Positions 11,247-22,880 of a stretch of DNA of 64,000 nucleotides are shown here, in pieces. The DNA lies in contig NC_133165.1 of NCBI RefSeq assembly GCF_040802235.1, positions 18,819,623 through 18,883,622 on the forward strand, given 5' to 3'. This stretch comes from Manis javanica (lineage: Eukaryota; Chordata; Mammalia; Pholidota; Manidae). Position 1 is the stretch's first letter. Each line of letters begins with the position of its first letter. Below the pieces are notes generated by a model. It was given only the letters and a program-made list of their open reading frames with translations. It searched no databases and was not told the DNA's origin. Made by a program: the position numbers and the translations under genes.

Positions 11247-11690
11247 TTGCTGCTTAACATAAGTCACCACATGGAGCAGGTTCTACCTGAGGCCTGCCTG
11301 GGTGAATTCCAAGTCATTGTGAGACCTTATGTCCAATTTATCCAGAGACCTGATTTTCCAAATAATGTCCCAAGGTGCTGCCAGGCCTGTGTTAGTAGAA
11401 CCAGGAACAAGAGCCCGAACCTGTCCAGTGAGCAGAGGGATGCGCTTGATCTCACTGGGAGGCCACAGTTCTGTTGCTTGCACCCCCTTCTGCATTCCCA
11501 AACCTCCTATTTGTTGCAAGGGTATTTATTTGAAAAATTTAGGGACAAAGGGCTTGTTGCCTTTAAGAAAATCAAGGAACAAGCTCAGCAATTTATGGAA
11601 AGTTTTATGCAACTCCTGGGCCAGCAGTTTAATTTTACATATGTCCTCATAAATGTAACTGCTGTGCTTTATGTGGGGATCATCTTGTAA
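11247..11690 (+). other. 147-codon open frame, unrecognised
   Basis: A complete plus-strand frame (start MLLNISHHMEQ, end LYVGIIL). I do not recognise the sequence. It has several cysteines (CCQACVS, near codons 44-50), a charged segment (FKKIKEQAQQF, near codon 105) and a hydrophobic end (FTYVLINVTAVLYVGIIL) that could be a membrane segment. The other frames across the same DNA are also open for long stretches (11329-11652 plus, 11283-11519 minus), which points to a compositional effect rather than selection. No promoter or splice context was identified. Probably chance or a fossil of an unrecognised retroelement. Confidence 0.2.
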
Positions 11691-12339
11691 ACTAAATGTG
11701 CTGGCGGAGGAAATCGGTTTGCAGCACCCAGAGCATTAGGCAGATTGGCAGCCAGGGCAAACACTTGAATATGCTCCTCTACAGCTTCAGTGTTGACCCA
11801 GGGAGTAGGGCTCTTGTTCCAGCACTCCCCTCTCAAGTGACTGGCTCTTCTGCTGGCCAGTTACCTTCTGGGTGAACCTCAGTATCAAGAAGGAGAAGCT
11901 GGAAGTAACCACGGCACTTATTCCAGTGACACTTTGTTGAAAAATATCTACATTAGTAATTAGTCTCTCAGGTCCCATGTGCTCTTAAGCAATGGTAAAT
12001 TAAGTAAAAACAAACTAAACAGAGAAATTCTCTGAGGTATGGGGGTGTGCACGCGTGAGCACATGCAGTTTCACATGCTTTGTTTCTGAGTGGCCAAGAC
12101 TTACAAATGGCAGTGGACCTCCAAGAACTTGGAGTCCTGTGGGTTTCCTTTAACCCTCCTGGGGATTGAAATCCCGCCATGCAGACATACAACTCCCAGC
12201 TGAAGTGTGCTGTTATGATGCAAACTAGTGGTGTCACTAAATGGACTCATGATGGCCTCTTCATTTTTTGTGAACAGTCATGGACACTGGGATTCCCCAG
12301 TGTGATTACTGAAGGATCATGATAGGACTTAACAGCTAC
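11691..12339. other. unassigned sequence
   Basis: No recognised gene or repeat. It contains a perfect kappaB-type decamer GGGATTCCCC (12289-12298) inside a small inverted repeat; see findings. Confidence 0.35.
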
Positions 12340-12562
12340 AGCAGCCATTCATGACTAGGACTTACTGGATGACATTGTAGTAGGCATAGTGCCTCTAAGT
12401 CCTTTCCCATACTGCTGAAATCTTGTAGGACAGACATTTCTTATCCCTACTTCACAGATCAGGAAACTGAACCTCTGAGATGTTAAAAAGTGGGAAAAAT
12501 GACATGTGAACCTAAACTAGTCTGACCCCAAGTTCAAGCTCTTCCAATATACACAAAGCCAC
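12340..12562 (+). repeat. MIR SINE remnant
   Basis: A MIR element in plus orientation: a diverged core, then the block TCCCTACTTCACAGATCAGG and AAACTGAACCTCTGAGATG, then the GACCCCAAGTTCAAGCTCTT 3' block, in the expected order. Confidence 0.7.
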
Positions 12563-12654
12563 TGACCATATATATCTCTGTGATGACAGTGAGCATCCAC
12601 CCCTCTTCTCTAAGAAACCCTGACTTTCTTGGTAGTTAATGCTCTTGAGAGACA

Positions 12655-13671
12655 TGGGAGGGGATTAAATATGGTGGCATGAGAGGTGAGGCAGAAACCT
12701 CCTCCCAAAACCACATATAATATGAAAAAATAACAAGTACATCAAATCCTGAAAGAGCAACAGGCAAGGAGGCTGCAGCAGACTGTCTACACCTGGGGAA
12801 ACAAGGAGACCTTAAGGAAAAGGGTAATGTACCAAAGCCATGATACAGAAGGACCCAAGCCCTTCCCCACCCCAGATCACTGGAGGGGAGGAAGAGAAAT
12901 GGAGCGGAGAGGGGGTGGAGGCTTGAACTGCTGAACACCCAACCCTGAAGATCTGCTCTGGGAGCATGAACCTACATTACATGGTGCTCTGGAGATTAGT
13001 GGAGTTGGAAGGCTAAGAAAGGTGGAATACTTGGAGAGAGTGAGATTCCAGCCACTTGTGGAAAACAGTGATTCACATCCAGTCACTCTGGGACAAAAGA
13101 AAAGCGGACAGTCTGAGAGACTTGCTAACAGTGAGAGGGCTGCTAAAGAGCCAAGGATTGCACAGAGCTTGCTGCTCAGGGGAAAGGACAGGTGGACAAA
13201 ACTGTCTGGGCACACTCTGCTCAGAAGATTGGGAACTTTTAGGAGCTTCAGACACTCCATCTCCCTGGCTGGCTACGCAGATCTGAGGCCCCCACAACAT
13301 GATATGGAGCCTGCTGTGCCTTCCTCTTGACTGGAACTGGCTGTCCTCACCATTACACCAGGCCAGCCAGAGGGCAGCCCCACCTGTGACCAACTGCAAA
13401 GCACAGAGACTTTTCCCTGCATGCTTGGCCCACTGGCCATGGCAGTGGAAACAGGCACTGCAGCTGGGAAGCAGGAATGACCTTTATCCTCCCAACAGGC
13501 ACAAGCGCCACACCCCTGCAACTCCTGCCATCACTGTAGGGGCTGAGCAGCTCCAGAGAGTAGAATTTCTGAGCAACAGAGGTTGCCTCTTACAAATATG
13601 AAGTGTCAAAGGAACCTGGTTCAAACACAAAACCCACAAACACCGGAAAAAGGCCAAGTGAAACTGAACTA
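12655..13671 (+). promoter_or_regulatory. L1 5'UTR / internal promoter region (copy 2)
   Basis: About 1 kb upstream of ORF1 that matches the 5' ends of copies 3 and 4 (ATATGGTGGCATGAGAGGTG here, AAGATGGTGGCATGAGAGG in copy 3, AAGATGGCGACATGAG in copy 4). L1 5'UTRs carry an internal RNA polymerase II promoter. The usual YY1-type core CAAGATGGC has decayed here. The region is GC-richer than the surrounding DNA and carries several overlapping open frames (for example 13022-13330) that I regard as incidental. Confidence 0.75.
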
Positions 13672-14495
13672 ATGAATCTTCCTGAAAGAGATTTCAAAAT
13701 AAAAATCATAAACATGGTCATGGAGGTACAGAAAAATATTCAAGAACTCATGGATGAATTCAGGAATGAGATACAGAGTTGAAGAATTCAGTATATGAAA
13801 TGAAACATACAATGAAGGGATTTAAAAGCAGATTAGATGAAGAACAGGAGATGGTAAATGAAATAGAAACTAGAGAACAGGAATACAAAGAAGCTGAGGC
13901 ACAGAAAGATAAAAGGATCTCTTGGAACGGAAGAATAATAAGAGAACTGTGTGACCAATCCAAACGGAACAATATTCACATTGTAGGGGTACAAGAAGAA
14001 GAAGAGAGAGAAAAAGGAATAGAAAGTGTCTTTGAAGAAATAATTGCTGAAAAATTCCACAATCTTGGGAAGGAGATCATCTTTCAGGCCAGATCTCCCA
14101 ATACAAGGGACCCAAGGAAGATAACACCAAGACATATAATAATTAAAATGGCAAAGATCAAGGATAAGAACAGAGTATTAAAAGCAGCCAGAGAGAGAAA
14201 AAGATCCCCTAAAAGGAAAATCCGTCAGGCTATCATCAGACTTCTCAGCAGAAACCTTACAGGCCAGAAGGGACTGGCATGATATATTTAAAGCAATGAG
14301 GCAGAAAGGCCTTGAACCAAGAATACTCTACCCAGAAGATAATCATTTAAATTTGAAAGAGGGATTAAACAATTCCCTGATGAGCACAAGCTGAGAGAAT
14401 TTACCTCTCCAAAACCATCTCTACAGTGTATTATGCAGGGACAGCTATAGATGGAAGTGTTCCTAAGGCTAAATAGCTATCACCAGAAGAAATAA
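13672..14495 (+). pseudogene. L1 ORF1 (copy 2), broken
   Basis: L1 ORF1, the trimeric RNA-binding protein. It is taken from the ATG at 13672 (reading MNLPERDFKIKI), a TGA at about 13780 breaks the frame, and a 167-codon stretch (13779-14282) continues. That stretch includes heptad-like coiled-coil sequence (FKSRLDEEQEMVNEIETRE), the acidic EEEEREKG segment, and an RRM-like RHIIIKMAKIKDK block. It then ends early, while homologous sequence goes on to a stop near 14495. A deletion near 14083 (Q-ARSPNT) removes a few residues compared with copies 1 and 4. Confidence 0.88.
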
Positions 14496-14739
14496 TACCA
14501 TAGTAAAGAAAAGTAGAACTATTAATTAGTAAGCAGATGCAAAATCAAACCAACCATCCCCAAAGTCTGTCAAGGGATAGATAAAGAGTACAGAATATGA
14601 TACCTAATATACAAAGAATGGAGGAGGGAGGGGAAAAAAGAACCTTTAGATTGTAGTACACTAAGTGAGTTAAATTAGACTCTAAGCTAGTAAGGAAGGT
14701 GCCTGTGAGCTTTTGGTGACCACAAATCTGAAACCTGAA

Positions 14740-17700
14740 ATGGCAATAAGTACAAACCTATTGATAATCACCCTAAATGTAAATAGTCTGAATGCATGAA
14801 ACAAAAGACACAGAGTCACAGAATGGATACAAAAATAAGACCCATCTATATGCTGCCTACAGGAGACTCACTTCAAACCCAAAGACATATACAGACTAAA
14901 AGCGAAGAGATGGGAAAAGATATTTCATGCAACTAATAGGGAGAAAAAAGCAAGAGTTGCAGTACTCATATCAGACAAAATAGACTTCAAAACAAAAAAA
15001 GTCACAAGAGACAAAGAAGGACATTACATAATGATAAAGGGGTCAGTTCAACAAGAGGATATAACCACTATAAATATCTATGCACTCAACACAGGAGACC
15101 TATGTATGTGAAACAAATACTAACAGAATTCAAGGGGGAAATAGAAAGCAATGCATTCGTTTTAGGAGACTTCACCGGTCACTACAAAGGACAGATCAAC
15201 CAGGCAGAAAATAATGAGAAATAGGCACTGAACAATGTACTAGAACAGATGAACCTAATGGACATCTACAGAACACTCTATCCAAAAGCAACAGGATACA
15301 CATTCTTCTCAAGTGCACGTGGAACATTTTCAACAGTAGATTTTATTGTAGGCCACAAAAACAGCACCAGTAATTTCAAAGAGATTGAAATTGTACCAAC
15401 CAGCTTTTCAGACCACAAAGGTATGAAACTAGAAATAAATTATGGAAAGAAAACAAAAAAGTCCACAAACACGTAAAGGCTTAACAACATGCTCCTAAAT
15501 AAACAATGGATCAATGACCAAATAAAACAGAGATCAAACAATGTATGAAGACAAATGACAACAATAACTCAATACTGCAAAATATGTGGGATGCAGAGAA
15601 GGCTGTGCTAAAAGGGAGGTATTTTGCATTACTGGCTTACCTCAGGAAAGAAGAACAATCCCATATGAACAGTCTAAACTCACAATTATGAAAATAGAAA
15701 AAGAAGGACAAATGAGACCCAAAGTCAGTAGAAGGAGGGATATAATAAAGATCAGAGCAGAAATAAATAAAATCAAGAAGAATAAAACAATAGAAAGAAT
15801 CAGTGAAAGTAGGAGCTGGTTCTTCAAGAAAATAAAAAAATAGATTAACCCCTAGCCAGACTTTTCAAGAAAAAAAGAGAATCAGAAATGAGAATGGAAG
15901 AATCACTATGGATACCACAGAAATGCAAAGAGTTATTAGAGAACACTATGAAAAATTATATGCTAACAAACTGGACAACCTAGAAGAAACAGACGACTTT
16001 CTAGAAAAATACAACCTTCCAAGGCTGACCCAGGAATAAACAGAAAATCTGAATAGACAAATTACCATTAACAAAACTGAATGGGTAATAATAAAAACTA
16101 CCTAAGAACAAAATTCCTTGACCAGATACCTTCACCGCTGAATTTAATCAAACATTTAGTGAAGACCTAATACCCATCCTTCTAAAGTTTTCCAAAAAGT
16201 AGAAGAGAATACTTCCAAACTCATTCAATGAGGCCAGCATCACTCTAATACCAAAACCAGGCAAACACACCACAAAAAAAGGAAATTTCAGTCCAATATC
16301 CTTGATGAACATAGATACAAAAATACTCAGCAAAATATTAGGAAATTGAATTAAAAAGTTCATCAAAAAGATCAAGACACTCATGAGAAAAATTAAAGAA
16401 GAAACCAATAAATGGGAATACATCCCATGCTCATGGATAGGAAGAATTAATGTTGTCAAAATGGCCATCCTGCCTAAAGCAATCTACAGATCCAGTGCAA
16501 TCCCTATCAAAATAACAACAGCATTCTTCAATGAACTAGAGCAAATAGTCCTAAAATTCCTATGGAACCACAAAAGTCCCCAAATAGCCAGAGCAATCCT
16601 GAGAAGGAAGCATAAAGCTGGGGGGATTATGTTCCCCAACTTCAAGCTCTACTACAAAGCCATAGTAATCAAGACAATTTGGTACTGGCACAAGAACAGG
16701 CCCATAGATCAATGGAACAGACTAGGGAGCCCAGATATAAACTCAAGCACATATGGTCAATTAATATACAATAATGGAGCCATGGATATACAATGGGGAA
16801 ATGACAGCCTCTTCAACAGATGGTGTTGGCAAAACTGGACAGTTGCATGTAACAGAATGAAACTAGATAATTGTCTAACTCCATGTACAAAAGGTGAACT
16901 TGAAATGGATCAAAGAGCTGAATGCCAGTCATGAAACCATAAAGCTCTTAGAAGAAAACACATGTAAAGATCTCTTGAATATAAACACTAGCAACTTTTT
17001 CCTGAATGCATCTCCTCAGGCAAGGGAAACAAAAGCAAAAGTGAACAAATGGGACTACATCAAACTAAAAAGCTTCTGTACAGCAAAGAACACCATCAGC
17101 AGAACAAAAGGCATCCTACAATATGTGAGAATATATTTGTAAACTACTTATCTGATAAGGGGTTAACATCCAAAATATATAAAGAACTCACATGCCTCAA
17201 TAACCAAAAATCAAAATAACCCTATTAAGAAATGGGTGGAGTATCTGAACAGACACTTCTCCAAAGAAGAAATTCCGATGGCCAACAGGCACCTGAAAAG
17301 ATGCTCCACATCACTAATCATCAGGGAAATGCAAATTAAAACCACAATGAGATATCACCTCACATTAGTTAGGATGGTCAACATCCAAAAGACAAACAAC
17401 AACAAATGTTGGTGAGGATGTAGAGAAAGAGGACCCCTCCTACACTGCTGGTGGGAATGTAAATTAGTTCAACCATTGTGGAAAGCAGTATGGAGGTTCC
17501 TCAAAAAGCTAAAAATAGAAATACCATTTTACCCAGATAATCCACTACTAGAAATTTACCCAAAGAAAACAAGTTCTCAGATTCAAAAAGACATATGCAC
17601 CCCTATGTTTAGCACAGCACTATTTACAATAGCCAAAATGTGGAAGCAGCCTAAGTGTCCATCAGTAGATGAATGGATAGAGAAGATGTGGTACATATAC

Positions 17701-17847
17701 ACAATGGAATACTGTTCAGCCATAAGAAGAAAACAAATCCTACCATTTGCAACAACATGGATGAAGCTAGAGGGTATTATACTCAGTGAGATAAGCCAGG
17801 CAGAGAAAGACAAATACCAAATGATTTCCATCATTTGTGGAATATAA
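14740..17847 (+). pseudogene. L1 ORF2 (copy 2), RT core deleted
   Basis: Relic of the endonuclease-RT gene, start at the ATG at 14740 equivalent to that of copy 1. The endonuclease part has the same lesions as copy 1: a lost base near 15094-15111, the GDFT-type change near 15168-15176, and a shared stop near 15222. The RT part stops near 16373 and jumps to sequence equivalent to copy 1 position 3168, so motifs A, B and C of the polymerase, including the FADD box, are gone. The C-terminal part is better preserved, with one uninterrupted frame of 183 codons (16383-16934) and another of 123 codons (17476-17847) ending at the ORF2 stop. Confidence 0.93.
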
Positions 17848-18206
17848 CAACAAAGCAAAACTGAAGGAACAAAACAGCAGCAGACACACAGACTCCAAGA
17901 AGGGACTGGTGGTTACCAAAGTGGAGGGGTGGGGAAGGGTGGGTGGTGAGGGAGGGAGAAGGAGATTGAGGGGTATTATGATTAGTACACATGGTGTGGG
18001 GGGGTATCATGGGGAAGACAGTGTAGCACAGAGAAGACAAGTAGTGACTGTGGCATCTTATTACACTGATGGACAGAGACTGCAATGGGGTATGGGTGGG
18101 GACTGGACAATATGGGTGAATGTAGTAACCACATTGTTTTTCATGTGAAACTTTCATAAAAGTGTATATCAATGATACCTTAAAAAATAAAAATAAATAA
18201 GAAATC
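17848..18206 (+). other. L1 3'UTR and A-rich tail (copy 2)
   Basis: The 3'UTR of copy 2 with a G-run tract at 17922-17974, then an A-rich end (about 18181-18204) just before the target-site duplication. The tail has been interrupted by T and G substitutions, indicating some age. Confidence 0.85.
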
Positions 18207-18394
18207 CTCTTGAGAGACAAGAGCTAAACTTATGGTTTCCTGGCTAGAAGTAGGCACCATCATTTATTCACCCTGCTGAACTAGGACTAGAGAGCATCCC
18301 TCCTCCCACCTGAGATAACAGGAAGGTGAAAATAAGGTTCAGGAAACATAGAAATAAAGCTTATCTCAGCCACTCCTAAGTAAAATCTGATGTC

Positions 18395-18740
18395 TGTCAT
18401 TTCACTCATTCAGCAAATATTTACTGAGGACTCTTTCATGTTGGGCATAATGTTATGTATCAGACTTAGTAAGAGATAGAACCCACCCTCAAAACACTCA
18501 CAGTATTAGGAAGACAGACTAGCGAAAGGGCGATTTCTATGCAGAGTGACCAATGCTACAATTGGAACAAACATGAGATCATTGCACACAGAGCAAGGAC
18601 AACCACTCATCATAGAGGGTTTAGAGCAACTTCTGGAGAAAAATAGCACCTGGGTAAATTCCTAAAGAGCAAATTATAGTCAGCCTGGCTGTTGAAAGGT
18701 GGCAGTTAGCAGTTTTCCCAGGAGAAAGGACAGAATGCAT
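18395..18740 (+). repeat. L2-like LINE 3' fragment
   Basis: Block ATTCAGCAAATATTTACTGA with the following GTTGGGCATAATGTTATGTA and a CAAAACACTCACAGTATTAG segment, an arrangement common to L2 3' ends. Diverged; ends approximate. Confidence 0.55.
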
Positions 18741-19231
18741 GCAGACCTAAAAGTGAGAAAGAACCTGTGTATTCCCAAGCCTGCAAGCTCTCCTGTGTTG
18801 CTAGAAGGATAAAGAGGGGGAAATACTGACACTGGACAATGAAAACAGGACAGATCACGAAGGTCCTGGTGAGAAACGTTAGTTAGGACCTCACACTGCA
18901 GGGAATGTATTCCATAAATGGAAAATTGTAATTTAGATCTCTCGGCCATACAAGGAGAGTCTCAGGCACTAGAACATGGCCCCCTGGCCCATCTTGAGAG
19001 TGAAACACTGCACTTTCAAACTGTGCCCCCGTGTGCTTCTCACTCAACCCTGAAGTGTGACTATGGTCTTTTTCTCCTTGGCAGTGATGATTCTCTAGCA
19101 GTCTCCTGAAAACGCTTACATGGACTGAGGCTACCAGAGCAGAGAGGGCTGGTACCAAAGCAGGTATCATTGGTCCATTCATTTTTCAGTCATTCACTTA
19201 ACCCAGGCAATACAGCAATAATGGTTTAAAG
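18741..19231. other. unassigned sequence
   Basis: No recognised gene, RNA or repeat. Confidence 0.35.
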
Positions 19232-19449
19232 CAGGGGTTGGCAGTATACTGCCTAAGTCAAATGTGGCCCACCACCTGTTTTTGTAAATAAAGTTTTATT
19301 GGAACACAGCTATGTGGGTTCATTTATGCATTGTCTATGATTGCATTCATGCTTTAAGAGTGGAGGCAAAGGGTTGTGACACAGTATGGACCACTAAACT
19401 GAAAATATTTACTAAGTGGACCTTTACAAAAAAAGTTTGCTAACTTGTG
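19232..19449 (+). repeat. hAT-type DNA transposon fossil
   Basis: Begins CAGGGGTTGGCAGTATACTG and ends GTTTGCTAACTTGTG, which form an imperfect terminal inverted repeat, with the internal block TTTTGTAAATAAAGTTTTATTGG typical of a common non-autonomous mammalian hAT family. The internal region is diverged. I could not find a clear 8-bp target duplication. Confidence 0.7.
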
Positions 19450-19454
19450 CTTGT

Positions 19455-19640
19455 TTGGTTTGGATACCAACTCTGTCATTCAGGCCCTGAACCTCAGTTT
19501 CTTCTTCTGTAACACAGAGATGACAATAATGGTGTTACCAAATATATTTGCTGTGAGGATTAAATAATTTTTGTGTGTGTTGTACCCAGGAAAAGTAAGC
19601 AGTGATTAAATATTAGTTGTTGTTATTAAAATGTATTCCT
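19455..19640 (-). repeat. MIR SINE remnant
   Basis: A MIR element read on the minus strand: CCTCAGTTTCTTCTTCTGTAA, then the ATGACAATAATGG and TGTGAGGATTAAAT blocks, then TATTAGTTGTTGTTATTA, in the reverse-strand order. Confidence 0.7.
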
Positions 19641-20539
19641 TCACTAAAATTGCAGGAATGCTTGGGAGATGGGGGCAATGCCATGGTTGCTTGGGCACAA
19701 GACAGTAAGATATCCAGGTGTGGACTGTGGAGGAAAAGCTAAGTTGGGTATGTACACTTAGAGGTAAATCACGTATGATATATTTAAAGCCACAGACCCG
19801 GATGGAATCACTGGGGAAAGTGTATGTGGAAAGTAGAGGAGGTCCAGTTACAGTTTATGGTCATAAATTGAGTCAGACCAGTAAACACTTTTGCATTTCT
19901 TCCAGCTACATTCAGTAGTGCTGATGCAGGGGTGGGTAGGAAAAAACCTGAATATACTGAGGGTTGAATTTTGCCAGGGAAAACAGCAGGAGGAGTGGGG
20001 CAAGAGGGGCTGGTGTACAAGGAAATTATTTAACAACAGACTGAGAAATCTTAAGCAAGTAAAGATAGATGTTGGCCAGTGAGGTGGTAGTAAAGCAATG
20101 TGCTGGGTTTCTACTGGTGCACATGAAGAACTGGGCTGAATAATTCTCTACATATTCACTTACACTAGAGCAACTGATCTGAAGAGATAAAAAGAAGGAG
20201 TCAAAGAACAGCCAGAAACAATGATGGTGAGAAATGTAGTAAACTAATGGCTAAAATCCATAATGTATGGGGAAATGATGGAGAGGGAAGTAGATTACTG
20301 TAAAAAGAAAAAAAAAAGAAGATACTGTAGTCTAAAGTGGTACAGTCTGATTCCAATGTCCTTCAAAGGCAGAGAGATTGAGGAGCAAGAGGAAATAATG
20401 ATATAAAAGCAGGCTTTAAGTAAAAGGTAGGCACCTACCCTAAGTAAATTCAGTCACAGATAAACAAGAGAGAAATGTTTGCACAGTAGAGACTAAATGT
20501 AAATACTATAAAGAGAGTACATTATAAAGGTAACACTAG
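19641..20539. other. unassigned sequence
   Basis: About 900 bases with no recognised repeat. Two short overlapping frames on opposite strands (19718-19918 plus, 19808-20020 minus) look random. Confidence 0.35.
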
Positions 20540-20900
20540 CTGCTGTAAGAGAGAGATAAAACCTAAAGGCTCAGTGGCTTAACTTCATAGATATTTATTT
20601 CTTGCTCAATAAATTCAATAAAAGTTTATCTCTTGGAAGAAGAAGGGCTCTTGTCCATGTAATCATTCAAAGTCTCATGTTGATGGAGGCATGCCTGTCT
20701 CAGTCTCTGGTTTCCAAGGCGACCCTGGGTGCTGAGTCAGGACAGCAAGGGCGAGGAGGTCGGCCAGAGCGCTGTGGCCCAGCCTGCAGGCCCCATCGCT
20801 TTCTCCCGCTGAGCAATGGGACTGGGAACAGAGTCTGTGTTTTATGTCCAGGAATAAAGGGAAATAAATTTGGTGACTTGCAGAGGTAGTCTAGGGAGCA
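20540..20900 (+). repeat. old interspersed repeat, unassigned class
   Basis: A diverged copy of a common mammalian repeat, recognisable from CTCAGTGGCTTAACTTCATAG, the ATATTTATTTCTTGCTCAAT block, the TGATGGAGGC block and the GGTTTCCAAGGCGACCCTGG block. It resembles the repeat at 6735-7480 in its first part, but the class is uncertain. The 95-codon frame at 20602-20889 lies entirely within it and is incidental. Confidence 0.5.
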
Positions 20901-22429
20901 GTTTAACCAGCCTACTTTGGTGGAACTTCATCAGAAAAAAAGAAAAAAAATCATGGTGTATTTAAAAATATCATGGACTCAGAAGAATTTAATTTTAAAA
21001 GTCTAGTTTTATCATACAGATGGGCTTGGATAAATCATGTAAACTCATTAATCCTTATTTATCATATTAGGATAAATAACAGTTCTTGTGCCTTAAAAGG
21101 TACTTGAAAATGTCAAAATGAGATACCATGTATTACCAATGTCTTACAAAAATGTCTTATACACTCGGAAGCTTTGCATAGATGTCAACCCTTGTTACTA
21201 CTGAGAATGTAACTGTTACCTGCCCTATTCCTGCTCACATCCTGTGCAAACTGGCATTGTAATTCTGTAAAAAGCTGCATTCCCTATCCAAGACTTCCTC
21301 ATTCATACATTCCATTTGTCCATTTGTCCACCTAAGTCCTTGCTCCTGGCAACCTCTGCCTCCCAGATGCCCATTTTGGTATCATATGTCCCTTCATTTT
21401 CTTCTAGCTCATACTGAAACCCAAGTTTCAGATTTCCATCTTGCTTTTGCCCTTGGACACACACACAGGACACACATGACTCCTGTTAACTCCTATGCCT
21501 GCTCAGAGGGGGACCCAGGTGGACCACTGCATTGCTGCTCGCTGCCACTGTGCTCTGAAGGACTGTGCATAAAGTTGTGCAGGCCGTGTGTCCCGTGTAA
21601 CCTGGGAGGCCACCGTTTGTGTGATTGACTGAGCTCTTACTACAATGTTCTAGCAGATGACAGCAAAGTGTTTCACCCTCTCGAGACAATATTCTGTCCG
21701 ATAGAAGTTAGGTGTCATGAGGCAGAGGCCCCTTTTTCTAATTCACACTAAGGTGACATATGGACCTGTGATGGCCCCTCCTGGGAGGTCTGTTCCTGCA
21801 TGAATATGAAGGGGCATCCATGAGCTAGCTGTCCAGTAAGATCAAGCACAAAACTCCAGACATGGCACCAGAAAGAACCAGAACTATGCCAGAGCCTTGT
21901 CTTTTGCAAACCATAGATAAAAAATATTTGCACCTTCCTAATAGCATGTACTTTTTGATTGAAAGAGTAACACAAGAGTAAACATGTTGAAGTTTGTCAT
22001 TCGCGTGCCTGCGTTATTACATAACCTGTAAATGTCCAAAGTAATGCTTTAATTCTTTAAAAAACATAAACACCTTTGTTTCAAAGCCAAATCAAAATAC
22101 TCTATTCAATCACAGTTAAAGACAAATGAACCCAGGTGTCCATGCTTCTGGACCACAGGCGGGTAATGGATTGTCTTCTAGACCACAATTTACCCTGATG
22201 AGTCTTATATATCTGATACCCAAATATCTCCTCTGAGTTGAAAACTGCTGGCAAAGTCAGATACAGACATACCTAGTGAACAGGAGCCAAATATGCACAG
22301 CCTAAGAGGAAACTTCCCAAGGAAAATAAATAAGTAGCCTGCCTCAGCGTCTGTCTATCTCAGTACCTGTCAGGGAAACATATCCTTTCACACTAATTAA
22401 TCCATTTACGTAGGCAGCCTCTTTCATTT
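20901..22429. other. unassigned sequence
   Basis: About 1.5 kb with no recognised gene or repeat. Short frames at 21386-21628 and 21486-21689 overlap on opposite strands and are not convincing. Confidence 0.35.
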
Positions 22430-22880
22430 CTGCCCATTAATCTCACCCGTCTTTGAAGACATAGCTCAAAATCTACTTTCTTCTCAAGAAGACATATACT
22501 GCATGACTCCGCTTATATGAGGAATAAATAGTAGTCAAATTCACAGAAACAGAGGTAGCATGGTGGTCACTAGGGTCTGGGAGGATGGGAAAGTGGGGAG
22601 TTGTTCTTTAATAGGTATAGAGTTTCTGTTTTGCAAGACAGAAATGTCCTAGAGATCTGTTACACACTAATGTGAATATACTTAACACTACTGACTACTG
22701 CTATTTTTTATTATGACTTAAAAATCCATCTAAAATAAATCATTCTTCTGAAATCCTGTGTTAGCCACCCCTGCCTGAAGTGACCCTGCCCTCTTCCCCT
22801 AAATTTGGTCTGTCCTATTACTTGTATACTCATATGCCTCCTTGTACCAATAATTTCTGTCTGAAACTACTAACTTAGCA
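22430..22880 (+). repeat. L2 3' end split by an old L1 3' fragment
   Basis: 22430-22490 (GACATAGCTCAAAATCTACTT) and 22745-22880 (CCACCCCTGCCTGAAGTGAC... then a CTTGTATACTC segment) read as a single L2 3' end. Between them, about 22488-22740 is an old L1 3'-terminal piece in plus orientation (TACTGCATGACTCCGCTTA, then a GGTAGCATGGTGGTCAC and GAGGATGGG segment). The nested order means the L1 piece arrived after the L2. Confidence 0.6.

Larger units (their letters stand above)
12642..18219 (+). mobile_element. LINE-1 copy 2 with target-site duplication
   Basis: A complete-ended L1: 5'UTR from about 12655, ORF1 near 13672-14495, ORF2 14740-17847, 3'UTR and an A-rich tail to 18206. A 13-bp direct repeat CTCTTGAGAGACA flanks it (12642-12654 and 18207-18219), showing integration by target-primed reverse transcription. 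Relative to copy 1 it lacks about 670 bases of ORF2 at a junction near 16373, removing the core of the reverse transcriptase. All coding regions carry stops or frameshifts. Several of these, in the endonuclease region, are identical to those in copy 1. Confidence 0.96.

Noticed and set aside
13022..13601. Overlapping 100-codon frames on both strands
   Set aside because: They fall in the 5'UTR of L1 copy 2; similar frames in copies 3 and 4 (for example 45837-46271) are not conserved in reading frame.
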